Below, piece after piece: positions 27,311 through 37,531 of a stretch of DNA of 64,000 bases. Made by a program: the position numbers and the translations under genes. The notes under the pieces were generated by a model. That model did not search any database. It worked only from the letters and a program-made list of their open reading frames with translations, and was not told the DNA's origin. The stretch comes from Winogradskyella ursingii (GTDB taxonomy: Bacteria; Bacteroidota; Bacteroidia; Flavobacteriales; Flavobacteriaceae). The stretch lies in NCBI RefSeq assembly GCF_013403975.1, contig NZ_JABFDH010000003.1:496001-560000 (forward strand), given 5' to 3'. Each line of letters opens with the position of its first letter. Positions within the stretch are counted from its first letter, which is position 1.

Positions 27311-28030
27311 CTATAACGTTTTTAATTGGTAACTAGAGTTCTCTACCATATTTAAAATTTCATTATGTTCTTTATTATCTATTGCAGAGAATTTAATACA
27401 GTCTCCAGATTTAATTTGGCATGGAGGATTTAAATTCACATCAAATATGGAAATAGGAGAATTACCTATTACATGCCAACCTCCAGGACTGTTTTGCGGA
27501 TAGATTCCTGTTTGTTCACCTCCTATGGCAACAGAACCTTTTTTTATGTTAAGATCGGGTGATATTTTTCGATCCAAATGTAGTTGGGAATTGAGTCCAC
27601 CCAAGTATAAAAATCCAGGTAAAAACCCGATGAAGTAAACAGTGTAAATTGGTTGAGAATGCAGATGAATTATTTGAGATTTTGAAAGCTTTTTGATTTT
27701 GGAAAAATCATCCAAATCCTGAGCAAATTCATCATGATAACATACAGGAATTTCCCAAGTGTTGAATTTTAACTTCTTTTGATTATTTTGGGCTTTATAC
27801 AGTGATTTAAGTATGAATATTTCATCATTGATGTTGTCAATAGTTAAACTATAAATAACTAATAATGAATTATATGCATTAACTACTTCAATTTTTTGTT
27901 TAAGAAAATGTTTTTCGATATCAAATTTGAAGTTTAAGATATTTTCAAGTATAATATCATCAATAATTGCTGGCCATTCTATTAGAATAGAATGAGAATT
28001 ATATTGCGAATATCTAAGCTCAAATACCAT
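27311..28030 (-). CDS. pxpB: 5-oxoprolinase subunit PxpB (KipI-like)
   Basis: 239 residues. The cyclophilin-like C-terminal domain carries the family marks FIGFLPGFLYLGGL and IYPQNSPGGWHVIG. The N-terminal part is more variable and contains an extra Asn/Ile-rich stretch. It partners PxpC in the 5-oxoprolinase complex; in Bacillus the homologue KipI inhibits the sporulation kinase KinA, but no such kinase context exists here. Spacing is 7 bases to pxpA and 1 base to pxpC. Confidence 0.93.
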   Translation of the reverse strand: MVFELRYSQYNSHSILIEWPAIIDDIILENILNFKFDIEKHFLKQKIEVVNAYNSLLVIYSLTIDNINDEIFILKSLYKAQNNQKKLKFNTWEIPVCYHDEFAQDLDDFSKIKKLSKSQIIHLHSQPIYTVYFIGFLPGFLYLGGLNSQLHLDRKISPDLNIKKGSVAIGGEQTGIYPQNSPGGWHVIGNSPISIFDVNLNPPCQIKSGDCIKFSAIDNKEHNEILNMVENSSYQLKTL

Positions 28031-28037
28031 AAAAATT

Positions 28038-28775
28038 CTATCGAATTACTATTTGATGTTCGGGTAATTTTTGATAAAGATATTTTAGAATTTCACATGC
28101 ATTTTTGGTGTCTCCATGGACGCAAAAAGTTGATGCTTTTATCTCTACTTCCACTTCAGAAATTGTTTTTACTTTCTGTGTTTTTATCATCCGTATAATA
28201 TGATCTAAAACCTCCGTTTTATTTTTAATAATTGCATCACTCTGTTTTCTTGAAACCAACGATAAATCTTCATTATAATTTCTATCGGCAAACGCTTCGA
28301 ACATGATTTCGATTTTATCTTTTTTGGCTAAATCTGCGATTATGGATTTTGGTGGTGCATATAATTTTATCGGTAAGGAAATTCCTTTAATCACCTCTAT
28401 GATCACTTTTGCTGTTTTTTTATCTTTAGCAGCCAGATTATACAATGCTCCGTGAGGTTTTATATGATGCAGCTGAACATTTTCAGTATAAAGAACATGC
28501 TGCAAATCCCTAATTTGGTGTTTTAAACTTGAAAACAAATCGGCTGCAGTCATCGATATAGTTTCGCGACCAAAACTCTTCTTATCAGGAAATGAAGGAT
28601 GTGCACCTACTTTAACCTTATGTGTTTTTGCAAGTTGCACTACAGTTGTCATAGTTTCTAAATCACCAGCATGTCCACCACAAGCAATATTGCATGAAGA
28701 TAAATAAGGCATAAGCTCAGCTTCATTGCCCAAACCCTCGCCTACGTCTGCGTTAATGTCTATGATATACTCCAT
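28038..28775 (-). CDS. pxpA: 5-oxoprolinase subunit PxpA (LamB/YcsF family)
   Basis: 245 residues, normal for the family. Signature DINADVGEGLGNE at the start, SCNIACGGHAGD, GAHPSFPD, and HIKPHGALYN carrying the conserved His and Lys. Part of the ATP-dependent 5-oxoprolinase with PxpB and PxpC. It starts directly at the end of the NRAMP-like gene (no intergenic base), so uptake and hydrolysis genes are probably co-expressed. Confidence 0.95.
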   Translation of the reverse strand: MEYIIDINADVGEGLGNEAELMPYLSSCNIACGGHAGDLETMTTVVQLAKTHKVKVGAHPSFPDKKSFGRETISMTAADLFSSLKHQIRDLQHVLYTENVQLHHIKPHGALYNLAAKDKKTAKVIIEVIKGISLPIKLYAPPKSIIADLAKKDKIEIMFEAFADRNYNEDLSLVSRKQSDAIIKNKTEVLDHIIRMIKTQKVKTISEVEVEIKASTFCVHGDTKNACEILKYLYQKLPEHQIVIR

Positions 28776-29999
28776 TTAAATGACTTTAAATACACTCAAG
28801 ATACCTTTAACACCTAAAAAGATAGTAATTAAAAGAATAACCATACCCATCACATTTTGAACTTTTGAGTTGCGATAATCTCCCAATATGGATGATTTGT
28901 TTACAATCCACAACAAAAATCCTGCAATGATAGGCAATAGCAGTCCATTGGCAACCTGTGCAAATTGAATAATTTCAATAGATTTAAATCCAATAGACGA
29001 GAACAAAACTCCCAAGCCCAAGATTACCATCCACACCGCTCTGAATCTTTTTGACTTTAAATTTGATTTCCAACCTAAACAGCCTGCTGCCACATAAGCT
29101 GCTGCTAAAGGTGCCGTAATTGCACTTGTGATTCCGGCAGCACATAAACCTATAGCCAAAAAGTACTTAGCGTAACTTCCAAATAAAGGCTCCAGGCCCT
29201 TTGCCAGATCGGAAGCGTTGGCTATTCCTTCTAAATCAATAGCAGCTGCTGAAATTATAATACACATGGATACGATACCACCCAAAACTATAGCAATAAC
29301 AGTGTCATTTTTAGCAAATCTTAAATCGGATTTATCTTTCCATTTGGTCTGCGCCAAAGAGGCGTGCAAAAACAAATTATATGGCACTACAGTTGTTCCT
29401 ACTAAACCAATAATCATTAAGATGCTTTGGTCTGGGAATTTAGGAATCACCATACCTTTAACGATAGCAACAACATCTGGTTTTGTAATAATCGCCGTAG
29501 TTAAAAAGGCCAAACTCATAATTATAACGAGTGACACGAGTACTTTTTCTAAAATTTTATAATTACCTATATACAATAATATAAAGGCAAGCAAACCCAG
29601 AAATGACGGTAATAATTTAATGGAGTGTCCAAATATTGTCGCATTTTCAACTTGAAAAAGTGTTTCTAAGCCCAAAACTCCTCCGCTAATATTGCCTGCT
29701 TCATAGGCTGCATTGCCAACAACTATGGCACTCAGAATCAAAAATATGGCAAAGCCTTTTGCAATTGGATATTTGATTTCTTCACGTATAATTTCAGACA
29801 GACCCTTTTGCGAAATAATACCCAATCGCGCTGCCATTTCCTGAAGCACAATTGAAGCAACAATAGACAATACCATGGCCCACAAGAGTGCGTAACCAAA
29901 ATTGACACCAGCAATAGTACAAACTGTTACGGTTCCAGGGCCTATAAATGCTGCTGCAACTAATGGACCTGGCCCAATATTTTTTAGCCAGTTTTTCAT
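28776..29999 (-). CDS. NRAMP-family permease of the 5-oxoproline operon
   Basis: 407 residues with about 11 TM helices. TM1 carries GPGPLVAAAFIGPGTV; the canonical NRAMP metal motif here is DPG -> GPG, meaning the metal-binding Asp is replaced by Gly. TM6 reads GLCAAGITSAITAPLA in place of the MPH-type motif. Homologues such as Bacillus YcsG sit beside pxpABC. The lost Asp argues against ordinary Mn/Fe transport and for another substrate, perhaps 5-oxoproline itself (inference). Overlaps the DUF2891 gene by 4 bases and abuts pxpA. Confidence 0.85.
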   Translation of the reverse strand: MKNWLKNIGPGPLVAAAFIGPGTVTVCTIAGVNFGYALLWAMVLSIVASIVLQEMAARLGIISQKGLSEIIREEIKYPIAKGFAIFLILSAIVVGNAAYEAGNISGGVLGLETLFQVENATIFGHSIKLLPSFLGLLAFILLYIGNYKILEKVLVSLVIIMSLAFLTTAIITKPDVVAIVKGMVIPKFPDQSILMIIGLVGTTVVPYNLFLHASLAQTKWKDKSDLRFAKNDTVIAIVLGGIVSMCIIISAAAIDLEGIANASDLAKGLEPLFGSYAKYFLAIGLCAAGITSAITAPLAAAYVAAGCLGWKSNLKSKRFRAVWMVILGLGVLFSSIGFKSIEIIQFAQVANGLLLPIIAGFLLWIVNKSSILGDYRNSKVQNVMGMVILLITIFLGVKGILSVFKVI

Positions 30000-31111
30000 T
30001 TATTTTCTGTGGAATTGAGAGCGTAAATTGCAAAGCTACCCAACCAATGTCCACCTTCGTAACTATCGCCTACAATACTTGGTAGAGAATAGTTAATATG
30101 TTGATTCGCAATGTTTTTAAGATGCTCAAATTCGGGAATGTCTTTAGCAATATAATTTAAACTCCAAGCTCTTGAAAAATTAACGCCGTCTAAATGCACT
30201 AATTTTCCATCCGTTCTGTCAGACACTTCACCAACCGATAGGTCAAAAGATTCGTTCTTTAATTCTGGTAAAAAATCATTTATCCAAGTTTTAAAATCTT
30301 CAATCGGTAAAACACGCTTCATTAAAGCTGCCTCCTCAAGACAAGGTGACAAAAAGTCAAATCCGCTAGGCTCCCATTCCACTGGACAATCTTGGTCATT
30401 TGTATAAAATTCCTTTGCTCGTTTTTCAATCAAATTTTTTAATTCTGAATGATTGACATCAACTGCATAATCATAAGCAAAACTCAATCCAAATGCCGTA
30501 TTTGGATGTTCGCCTACTCTGATTGGATAATTTAATTTTGGTAGAAATTCGATATATTTATTGATGATTAAATCCGTTAATGGCTGAAGATTCTCTTCAA
30601 GATTTTTAGCAACAGGACTATCCCATGTATGTAATTCCTCTGCCAGTTTTAGTAACCAAGCCCAGCCATAGGTTCTTTCAAAGGAATTGTTGTGTTCTCC
30701 TTCAAAATATTGAATTTCGGTTAGAATATTTTCTTTGGATATATTTTGAAGTAATTGTTGTTCTATGTTATCTCTATTTTCCAAATCGGGAAACTGCTTT
30801 AAAAGCGACACCAAACTCCAATGTCCATGAACGGCAGAATGCCAATCGAAACAACCATAAAACGCTGGATGCAGTTCGCTTGGTTGTTTTAAGTCTTCTG
30901 TACTACCAATTGTTTGATTTAATTTGTTTGGATATTCTGTGTTGATACAGTTGAGCGGCAGTTGGACCAATCGATTGGCTTGAGTTAAGTTTAGCGTTGG
31001 TGTTTCTGCCCTTTCTACCTTGGTTGAATTATCTAATTTTGGTTCGTCATTTTCTGTATCCTTACAACAGAACACTGTGAGAGCTAAAATAAGTATGTAT
31101 ATTTTCTTCAT
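29996..31111 (-). CDS. DUF2891-family lipoprotein, first gene of the 5-oxoprolinase operon
   Basis: 371 residues. The N-terminus is a lipoprotein signal ending FCC, followed by an acidic linker and a DUF2891 domain with the motif YGCFDWHSAVHGHW near residue 90 and an all-helical pattern suggestive of an alpha/alpha barrel. The His, Asp and Trp residues in that motif look catalytic, but no activity is established to my knowledge. Its 4-base overlap with the NRAMP-like permease gene ties it to 5-oxoproline metabolism; it might release pyroglutamyl groups outside the cell (inference). Confidence 0.78.
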   Translation of the reverse strand: MKKIYILILALTVFCCKDTENDEPKLDNSTKVERAETPTLNLTQANRLVQLPLNCINTEYPNKLNQTIGSTEDLKQPSELHPAFYGCFDWHSAVHGHWSLVSLLKQFPDLENRDNIEQQLLQNISKENILTEIQYFEGEHNNSFERTYGWAWLLKLAEELHTWDSPVAKNLEENLQPLTDLIINKYIEFLPKLNYPIRVGEHPNTAFGLSFAYDYAVDVNHSELKNLIEKRAKEFYTNDQDCPVEWEPSGFDFLSPCLEEAALMKRVLPIEDFKTWINDFLPELKNESFDLSVGEVSDRTDGKLVHLDGVNFSRAWSLNYIAKDIPEFEHLKNIANQHINYSLPSIVGDSYEGGHWLGSFAIYALNSTENK

Positions 31112-31175
31112 TAATGAACAATTTTAATTCTAACTTTTTTACCTATATCAGATTGATAGGTCGGTTGACCGGCAT

Positions 31176-32714
31176 TTATCCCAACCAGCCCTCACGATCC
31201 AAACTACGATACTGTATTGCCTCACTGATATGAGCTCCAGAAACATTATCGGCTCCTTCTAAATCTGCAATTGTTCGTGATACCTTCAAAATTCTGTCAT
31301 AAGCTCGTGCCGAGAGATTCAAGCGCTCCATAGCTGATTTGAGCAATTCTAAAGACGATGATTCCAGCTTACAATATTTTCTTATTTGTTTGGTATTCAT
31401 TTGTGCGTTATAATGCACGTTATCCAAATCGTCAAATCGTTTCGTTTGTGATTCTCTTGCTTTGGTAACGCGTTTTCTAATATCTACAGAGGATTCCCCT
31501 TTTCTGTCGTCTGATAGTTTTTCAAACGGTACTGGTGTCACTTCAATATGAATATCGATACGGTCCAAAAGTGGCCCTGAAACTTTACTGAGATAACGTT
31601 GCATTTCTGCAGGACTCGACGTGACTGGTGCATTGGGATCGTTAAAATATCCGCCTGGACTTGGATTCATGCTCGCCACCAACATAAATGAGGACGGATA
31701 GGTTACTGTAAATTTTGCTCTGGAGATTGTTACTTCTCTGTCCTCTAATGGTTGGCGCATCACTTCCAAAACTTCTCGTTTAAATTCTGGTAACTCGTCC
31801 AAAAACAAAACGCCATTATGGGATAATGAAATTTCACCTGGCTGCGGATAGCTTCCGCCACCAACCAAGGCGACGTTACTAATAGTGTGATGTGGACTTC
31901 TGAACGGTCGCTGTGCCATCAATCCTGCATGTTCTTTTACCCGACCTACTACCGAATGGATTTTTGTTGTTTCAAGAGCCTCATGTAAGGTCATTGGTGG
32001 CAAAATGCTAGGCAAGCGTTTTGCTAACATAGTTTTTCCGGAACCTGGTGGACCAATAAGAATAATATTGTGTCCGCCTGCTGCAGCAATTTCCATACAG
32101 CGTTTTATACTTTCTTGCCCTTTAACATCGGCAAAATCAAATTCAGGAAAATCGAGGTTTTTATAAAACTCTTCTCGAGTATTTATAATCGTTTGCTCTA
32201 AGGTTTCGCCTTTGTCGAAATGATTGATAACTTGTTTAATGTTTTCAACTCCGTAAACTTTTAAATCACTTACTATCGCAGCTTCTTTTGCATTCTGTAT
32301 GGGCAGAATAAAACCCTTAAAACCCTCTTCCCGCGCTTTTACAGCTATAGGCAATGCACCTTTAATGGGCTGTAAACTTCCATCTAACGAAAGTTCTCCC
32401 ATGATGAGATAATCTTCTAAATTTTCAGCTTTAATTTGATTGGATGCCGTGAGTATACCAACAGCTAAAGTCAAGTCGTATGCCGAGCCTTCTTTGCGTA
32501 AGTCGGCTGGCGCCATGTTTATGGTTATTTTTTTACCTGGAATTCGAAATCCGTTATTTTGAAGTGCAGCGGCAATACGGTAATTACTTTCTTTAATGGC
32601 ATTATCCGGTAATCCTACCAAATGATAACCAACACCTTTATCTACGTTGACCTCAACCGTAATAGTTGAAGCTTCCACACCAAAAACGGCACTGGCAAAA
32701 ACTTTTTTGAGCAT
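31176..32714 (-). CDS. comM: YifB/ComM-family Mg-chelatase-like AAA+ ATPase
   Basis: 512 residues. N-terminal Lon-protease-like S5 fold (VFASAVFGVEA, VGLPDNAIKES), then an Mg-chelatase AAA+ core with Walker A GPPGSGKTML (about residues 220-228), Walker B LFLDELPEF and sensor motifs, and a C-terminal helical region ending with RAYDRILKVSRTIADL. ComM is a hexameric helicase that promotes branch migration in natural transformation. No other competence genes are nearby. Ends 64 bases before the DUF2891 start. Confidence 0.93.
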   Translation of the reverse strand: MLKKVFASAVFGVEASTITVEVNVDKGVGYHLVGLPDNAIKESNYRIAAALQNNGFRIPGKKITINMAPADLRKEGSAYDLTLAVGILTASNQIKAENLEDYLIMGELSLDGSLQPIKGALPIAVKAREEGFKGFILPIQNAKEAAIVSDLKVYGVENIKQVINHFDKGETLEQTIINTREEFYKNLDFPEFDFADVKGQESIKRCMEIAAAGGHNIILIGPPGSGKTMLAKRLPSILPPMTLHEALETTKIHSVVGRVKEHAGLMAQRPFRSPHHTISNVALVGGGSYPQPGEISLSHNGVLFLDELPEFKREVLEVMRQPLEDREVTISRAKFTVTYPSSFMLVASMNPSPGGYFNDPNAPVTSSPAEMQRYLSKVSGPLLDRIDIHIEVTPVPFEKLSDDRKGESSVDIRKRVTKARESQTKRFDDLDNVHYNAQMNTKQIRKYCKLESSSLELLKSAMERLNLSARAYDRILKVSRTIADLEGADNVSGAHISEAIQYRSLDREGWLG

Positions 32715-32741
32715 GTAATTTCGTTTGTTTAAAACTACGAA

Positions 32742-33701
32742 TTATAATTCATTTACAAATTCTAAAGCTCGCTTCTCATTGTAATAGATATTACGCTTAT
32801 CAATAAATCCAACATGCCCACCATATTTTGGCATTTCTAAGAAAAGATTATTGTTGTTTTTGGCTTCTCTTACTGGATAACATCCCGAAGAAATAAATGA
32901 ATCATTAAGCGCATTAATTATTAAACTCGGCACTTTAATATTTGGCAAAAACTGCAGGCAACTCGCTTTTTCATAATAATCTAAAGCATTCTCAAAACCA
33001 TGAGCTTTTGCGGTATACACATCATCAAAATCTTTTAAAGTTTTAATTGCGTTAAAATGTGTAAGTGTAATATTTTTAGGGAATTGAATCAGTTTTGGTT
33101 TCAACTTATTTTTTAAATGACCCAAAAATCGAATCGCATAATGTCTGTTTTTAATACTCAACAGTTCGTCACAAGAACCTTTTAGATCGCATGGTGAAGA
33201 AATGGCAATTACTGCTTTAATTTCTTTTGGAACATTGTCGCGTTCGCCAACATATTTCAATGCAAGATTACCACCCAAGCTAATACCCTTAATATAAATT
33301 TCAGCATATTGATTTTTAGATAGAATATGTTGCACTACAGCATCCAGATCTTCTGTAGCACCAGAATGGTAACTGCGATATAACAAATTAGGTTCACCAC
33401 TGCATCCTCTAAAATTAACAGCACAGGCATCAATACCATTTTCGTTGAAGAGTTTTGCTGTTCCTGTGATATAAGGTCGCTGTGCATGCCCTTCTAATCC
33501 GTGAAGCAAAATTATGACTTTATTGGACTTTTCTTCAGCATAACTCCAGTCCAAATCTAAAAAATCACCGTCGATTAAAGTGATCCGCTCTCTAGTTTGC
33601 TCTACTCCATTTACCTTTCTGGCTAAGCCAGAAAACACAGTGGACACAAAGCTTTTCTTTGCCCAAAATGGTGGTTTGTAAGTGGATTGGATTATTGGCA
33701 T
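32742..33701 (-). CDS. YheT-family alpha/beta hydrolase
   Basis: 319 residues. Features: VIILLHGLEGHAQRPYI (oxyanion strand), NFRGCSGEPN, and the nucleophile elbow KGISLGGNLALKY with Ser; a late GGHVGF supplies the catalytic His. YheT-type proteins are esterase/hydrolases of poorly known substrate, related to eukaryotic ABHD1/3. The 27-base gap to comM suggests a shared transcript. The 200 bases upstream are filled by a dispersed palindromic repeat. Confidence 0.9.
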   Translation of the reverse strand: MPIIQSTYKPPFWAKKSFVSTVFSGLARKVNGVEQTRERITLIDGDFLDLDWSYAEEKSNKVIILLHGLEGHAQRPYITGTAKLFNENGIDACAVNFRGCSGEPNLLYRSYHSGATEDLDAVVQHILSKNQYAEIYIKGISLGGNLALKYVGERDNVPKEIKAVIAISSPCDLKGSCDELLSIKNRHYAIRFLGHLKNKLKPKLIQFPKNITLTHFNAIKTLKDFDDVYTAKAHGFENALDYYEKASCLQFLPNIKVPSLIINALNDSFISSGCYPVREAKNNNNLFLEMPKYGGHVGFIDKRNIYYNEKRALEFVNEL

Positions 33702-33724
33702 TTTTTATAGAACTATAACTGATT

Positions 33725-33895
33725 TGTCATTTCGACAGAACGAGGAACGAGATGTGCTGAGCTTGTCGAAGTAAGTGACGAGAAATCTCTAATTAGAAAA
33801 ATCTTATAGGGATGAGATTCCTCTTCGTACCTCATTCGGAATGAAAAAGCCCTTGATACAATTTTTTTCATTCCTGAAAATCAATCGAAGTGACG
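33725..33895. repeat. dispersed TTCGA/TCGAA intergenic repeat, second copy
   Basis: The left edge has GTCATTTCGACAGAACGAGGAACG and the right edge TCAATCGAAGTGACG. Between them GAGGAACGAG and CTCTTCGTACCTC, and TTCGACA and TGTCGAA, form inverted pairs. The edge pattern matches the element at 3551-3681 and the shorter piece at 37532-37559. It occupies the whole gap between the YheT and CocE genes. No ORF or clear promoter is seen in it. Confidence 0.65.
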
Positions 33896-33902
33896 TCAGG
33901 CA

Positions 33903-35789
33903 TTATTTTAAAACCGTAAATTCGATTGAAGAATCGTTATAAACCTTGTGGGTTTGTGCTTTAAAATCCGATTCTTTTGCTTCAAATATATTATCCACAT
34001 AGGTCTGTGGATTCGCATCTATATACGGGAAAAAAGTACTCTGAACCTGCACTTGGATTTTATGACCTTTTTTGAAGGTATGAAATACATCTTGCAACTT
34101 AAGATTCACTCCTGTTTTTTGGTTGGGAACAAATGGTTCTGGCTTTTCCATGCTATTTCTAAAACGACCTCGCATCACTTCGCTACGTACCATCATGTGG
34201 TAATTGCTTAACTTTAAATGATCCTGAACATCCTCTGTGTTTTCGGTGTCTGCAGGAAAAACATCAATAACCTTTACAATCCAATCGGCCGCTGTACCTG
34301 TAGTAGAGACATTTAGTTTTGCTAAAATATCTCCAGCCAATGTGATATCGTTTTCCAAAACTTCAGTTTCAAAAGTCAGTACATCGGGACGTCTTGATGC
34401 AAAACGCTGGTCGTCCGTCATAAATTTTCTTGGTGTAAATACCACTTTAATATCTTCGGTATACGGTACAGGTTTTCTTGGATCACTTACAAAATCCGAA
34501 GTTGCCATCATACGATTAGGTCGTTTAGTTAAACGCTCATACGGTTGCATATAATAACTTTCGGCTGTTGTGTTTTGAGGTGGCCAAGTGTCAAATGATT
34601 GCCATTTTTTAGTACCTGTATTGAACATTCTAGCTTCTGCCAAACCGGTCTCGCCGTTTCCTTCACCCTTTAGAAAATGATTAAAGAACTTGGTTTCAAC
34701 ATTTTTTTGAAAATCGTCTGAAATGCTATCTCCAAAATGAACATTTCCTATTACCTGCCTATCACTCGCCCTTGCCCAATCACCATGGCTCCAAGGACCA
34801 AATACGATGGTATTATAGTTTTCACTATTATTTTCAATGCTTTTATAGGTATTAAAAGGGCCGTATAAATCTTCGGCATCAAAGAACCCACCAACTACCA
34901 TAGTTGCTGGTTTTATGTTTTTAAGATGCTGAATAATGCCTCTGCTTTTCCAAAATTCATCATAAGTTACATGGGTTTTCAGCTGCTCCATAAAAACATT
35001 TTCTTCGCTGTAAAAACTATCGAGTTTACGTAATGGCATATTATCGACAAAGAACTGATATTGATCTTCCGTACCAATGTCCGGAAACTCATACCAAGCT
35101 TCTTTTGTTGGCTCATCCTTCATATAACCAAAAACAGATGTTGCTCTCCAATAGCTCAATAAATATGCTCCATTGTGAATAAAATCATCAAAGAAGAAAT
35201 CTCCTATACAGGCTTGTGGCGAAACCGCTTTTAGAGCAGGATGCGAATCCAATAAGGAATATGTCGCATAAAATCCTGGATATGAAATTCCGTAGGTGCC
35301 AACGTTACCATTATTATGATTAACATTGTTCACCAACCACTCGATGGTGTCATAAGTATCACTTGCCTCATCGGTTTGGGTATCCGTTTTATTTGGAATG
35401 TAAGCACGCATATTGTCGTATACACCTTCGCTGTTCCAGCGCCCACGCACATCTTGATAGACCATGATGTTTCCTTCCTCCATTAAATATTTGTTAGGCC
35501 CCAATTTTGATTTGAATTCTCCTTCGCCATATGGCTTACAACTGTAAGGCGTTCGCATCATTAATATTGGATAAGTTTTGGTCGTATCCTTTGGAGTGTA
35601 AATAGTCGTGTGCAAGTTTATACCATCACGCATGGCAATCATCACTTCTTCTTTGGTATAATTATCTTTGGCATACGTATTATCCTCTTCAGTTTTTTCT
35701 GGTGTTTGAAGGGCTTGATGTTCTTCTTCTTTGCAATTTGAAAAACAAACAAGTACGAAAAATAATAGGAAAATCTTTTTGGAAATCAT
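33903..35789 (-). CDS. CocE/NonD-family hydrolase lipoprotein (X-Pro dipeptidyl-peptidase S15-like)
   Basis: 628 residues from the ATG at 35789, chosen because it gives a proper lipoprotein signal (MISKKIFLLFFVLV, lipobox SNC); the upstream extension to 35864 is not signal-like. The alpha/beta hydrolase core has VYQDVRGRW, the GxSYxG elbow GISYPGFYAT with S169, and FGPWSHGDW carrying the His; a C-terminal jelly-roll (PEPFVPNQKTG, VQVQSTFFPYID) completes the S15/CocE layout. Hydrolyses amide or ester bonds in the periplasm or on the surface; substrate not assigned. Confidence 0.88.
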   Translation of the reverse strand: MISKKIFLLFFVLVCFSNCKEEEHQALQTPEKTEEDNTYAKDNYTKEEVMIAMRDGINLHTTIYTPKDTTKTYPILMMRTPYSCKPYGEGEFKSKLGPNKYLMEEGNIMVYQDVRGRWNSEGVYDNMRAYIPNKTDTQTDEASDTYDTIEWLVNNVNHNNGNVGTYGISYPGFYATYSLLDSHPALKAVSPQACIGDFFFDDFIHNGAYLLSYWRATSVFGYMKDEPTKEAWYEFPDIGTEDQYQFFVDNMPLRKLDSFYSEENVFMEQLKTHVTYDEFWKSRGIIQHLKNIKPATMVVGGFFDAEDLYGPFNTYKSIENNSENYNTIVFGPWSHGDWARASDRQVIGNVHFGDSISDDFQKNVETKFFNHFLKGEGNGETGLAEARMFNTGTKKWQSFDTWPPQNTTAESYYMQPYERLTKRPNRMMATSDFVSDPRKPVPYTEDIKVVFTPRKFMTDDQRFASRRPDVLTFETEVLENDITLAGDILAKLNVSTTGTAADWIVKVIDVFPADTENTEDVQDHLKLSNYHMMVRSEVMRGRFRNSMEKPEPFVPNQKTGVNLKLQDVFHTFKKGHKIQVQVQSTFFPYIDANPQTYVDNIFEAKESDFKAQTHKVYNDSSIEFTVLK

Positions 35790-35898
35790 TGTTGGTTGAA
35801 TTTTGTATGGTTTAAAGATAATCAGAAAAGTTAGACTCTTATATTTTTGAATTAATTTGATCATAAAATAATTGACATAAAGTTTGAAATAGAAAAGA

Positions 35899-37521
35899 TC
35901 AACCTATTTCCAAATTTAAAAATTGAAATGAATCTCCATCAAACAAACCTTTATCGCTTAATTTTAAAGATGGAATTACCAATAGTGCCATAAAAGATAA
36001 ACTCATATATGGTGCCGTGAGTTGGCTACCTAATTGTTTTGCCATTTTATCTAATTCAGCATATTGCTTACCAATGGTTTCTGCGTTTTGATCACTCATG
36101 ATACCTGCAATTGGAAGTGGTACTATTTTTTCCTCTTTATTAGAAATAGCACAAATGCCACCTTTATTTTCTATAATTAGATTTACAGCCTTACATATGG
36201 CTTCGTCTGAAACTCCAACGGCTATAATATTATGGGAATCATGACCAACTGAACTTGCAATGGCACCTTCTTTCAATCCGAAATTTTTTATAAATGCTAT
36301 TGCTGGTTTATCGTTCTGGTAGCGATTGACAACAGTCATTTTCAGGACATCATTATCGATATTTGAAACGAGATTGCCGTCTTCAATTATAGAATCTTCG
36401 ATAATTTCATTGGTAACCAATTCACCATCTGAACATTCTATAACTCGAATTTGTTTCGCATTGGATTCAAACCTAAAATCTGAAACCACTTTTTTATCTG
36501 TGTTGAAATTGTTTAAGTTTTCAAATTCAACATCCTTTATTTTTGAAGTGCCTTTATCGTAAACCAATTCGCCATTTATATAGGTTTGAAGGGTTTTGAA
36601 ATCTTTTAAATCTTCAACAATAATCATATCTGCATCATCACCAACCTTTACTAATCCAACATCGAGTTTATAATGTTTTACAGGATTGACACAAGCAGCT
36701 TGAAGCACTTTATAAACATCGATGCCTTTTTCTACGGCTCTTGCGCAAAGTTGATTAATATGTCCTAACAACAAATCATCAGGATGTTTGTCGTCACTAC
36801 AGAACATCATATTTTTATAATGCTCGTCTAAAAGGTCAATTAAAGCTTCGAAATTTTTAGCAGCACTTCCCTCTCTTATAATGACCTTCATACCTTTTTG
36901 AAGTTTTTCCAATCCTTCTTCATAAGTAAAGCATTCGTGGTCGGTTGAAATTCCTTCAGAAATGTATTTAGTTAAGTCATCACCTCGTAGTCCTGGAGCG
37001 TGGCCGTCAATGGGCTTGTTATAATGTTTTGCCCATTCCAGTTTTTTAAGTACTTCGGCATCATCATAAATGACTCCTGGATAGTTCATCATTTCGGCTA
37101 AATACTTAATATCTGGGTTTGCCATCAAGGTTTTAATAGCACTTGAATCAATTACAGCACCAGCTGATTCAAAACTTGTAACTGGTACGCAACTTGGTGC
37201 TCCAAAATTAAATTTAAATGGTGTTTGTTTGCCGTTCTCAATCATAAACTCCACACCTTTTACTCCAAGTACGTTGGCGATTTCGTGTGGATCGGAAACT
37301 GTGCTCACTGTACCGTGTTTTACTGCTATTTTGGCAAATTCGCTAGGCACTAGCATTGAACTTTCTATATGGATGTGAGCATCTACAAAACCTGGCAGGA
37401 TGTAATGGCTCTCTTTGCAGTCTTTTTTTTCTATGGATTTAATCTTACCGTTTTCAATAGTGATTTCTCCTTTAAAGATTTCACGGTTTGGGATATCTAT
37501 GATGTTTCCTTTTAGTTTCAT
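35899..37521 (-). CDS. ade: adenine deaminase
   Basis: 540 residues, two-domain amidohydrolase. Metal site HIHIESS after GFVDAHI; APSCVP; later DGHAPGL and DHE; C-terminal adenine deaminase domain has [12 protein letters not shown] and PLPIAGIMS. It deaminates adenine to hypoxanthine for purine salvage, using Fe or Mn. Length and motif set match the prokaryotic Ade family. Upstream lies a TTCGA repeat fragment, so promoter boxes are not clear. Confidence 0.95.
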   Translation of the reverse strand: MKLKGNIIDIPNREIFKGEITIENGKIKSIEKKDCKESHYILPGFVDAHIHIESSMLVPSEFAKIAVKHGTVSTVSDPHEIANVLGVKGVEFMIENGKQTPFKFNFGAPSCVPVTSFESAGAVIDSSAIKTLMANPDIKYLAEMMNYPGVIYDDAEVLKKLEWAKHYNKPIDGHAPGLRGDDLTKYISEGISTDHECFTYEEGLEKLQKGMKVIIREGSAAKNFEALIDLLDEHYKNMMFCSDDKHPDDLLLGHINQLCARAVEKGIDVYKVLQAACVNPVKHYKLDVGLVKVGDDADMIIVEDLKDFKTLQTYINGELVYDKGTSKIKDVEFENLNNFNTDKKVVSDFRFESNAKQIRVIECSDGELVTNEIIEDSIIEDGNLVSNIDNDVLKMTVVNRYQNDKPAIAFIKNFGLKEGAIASSVGHDSHNIIAVGVSDEAICKAVNLIIENKGGICAISNKEEKIVPLPIAGIMSDQNAETIGKQYAELDKMAKQLGSQLTAPYMSLSFMALLVIPSLKLSDKGLFDGDSFQFLNLEIG

Positions 37522-37531
37522 ATGTTATGAT

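Noticed and set aside
35790..35864. 25-residue N-terminal extension of the CocE-type protein
   Set aside because: The internal ATG at 35789 gives a textbook lipoprotein signal, and the extension would bury it.
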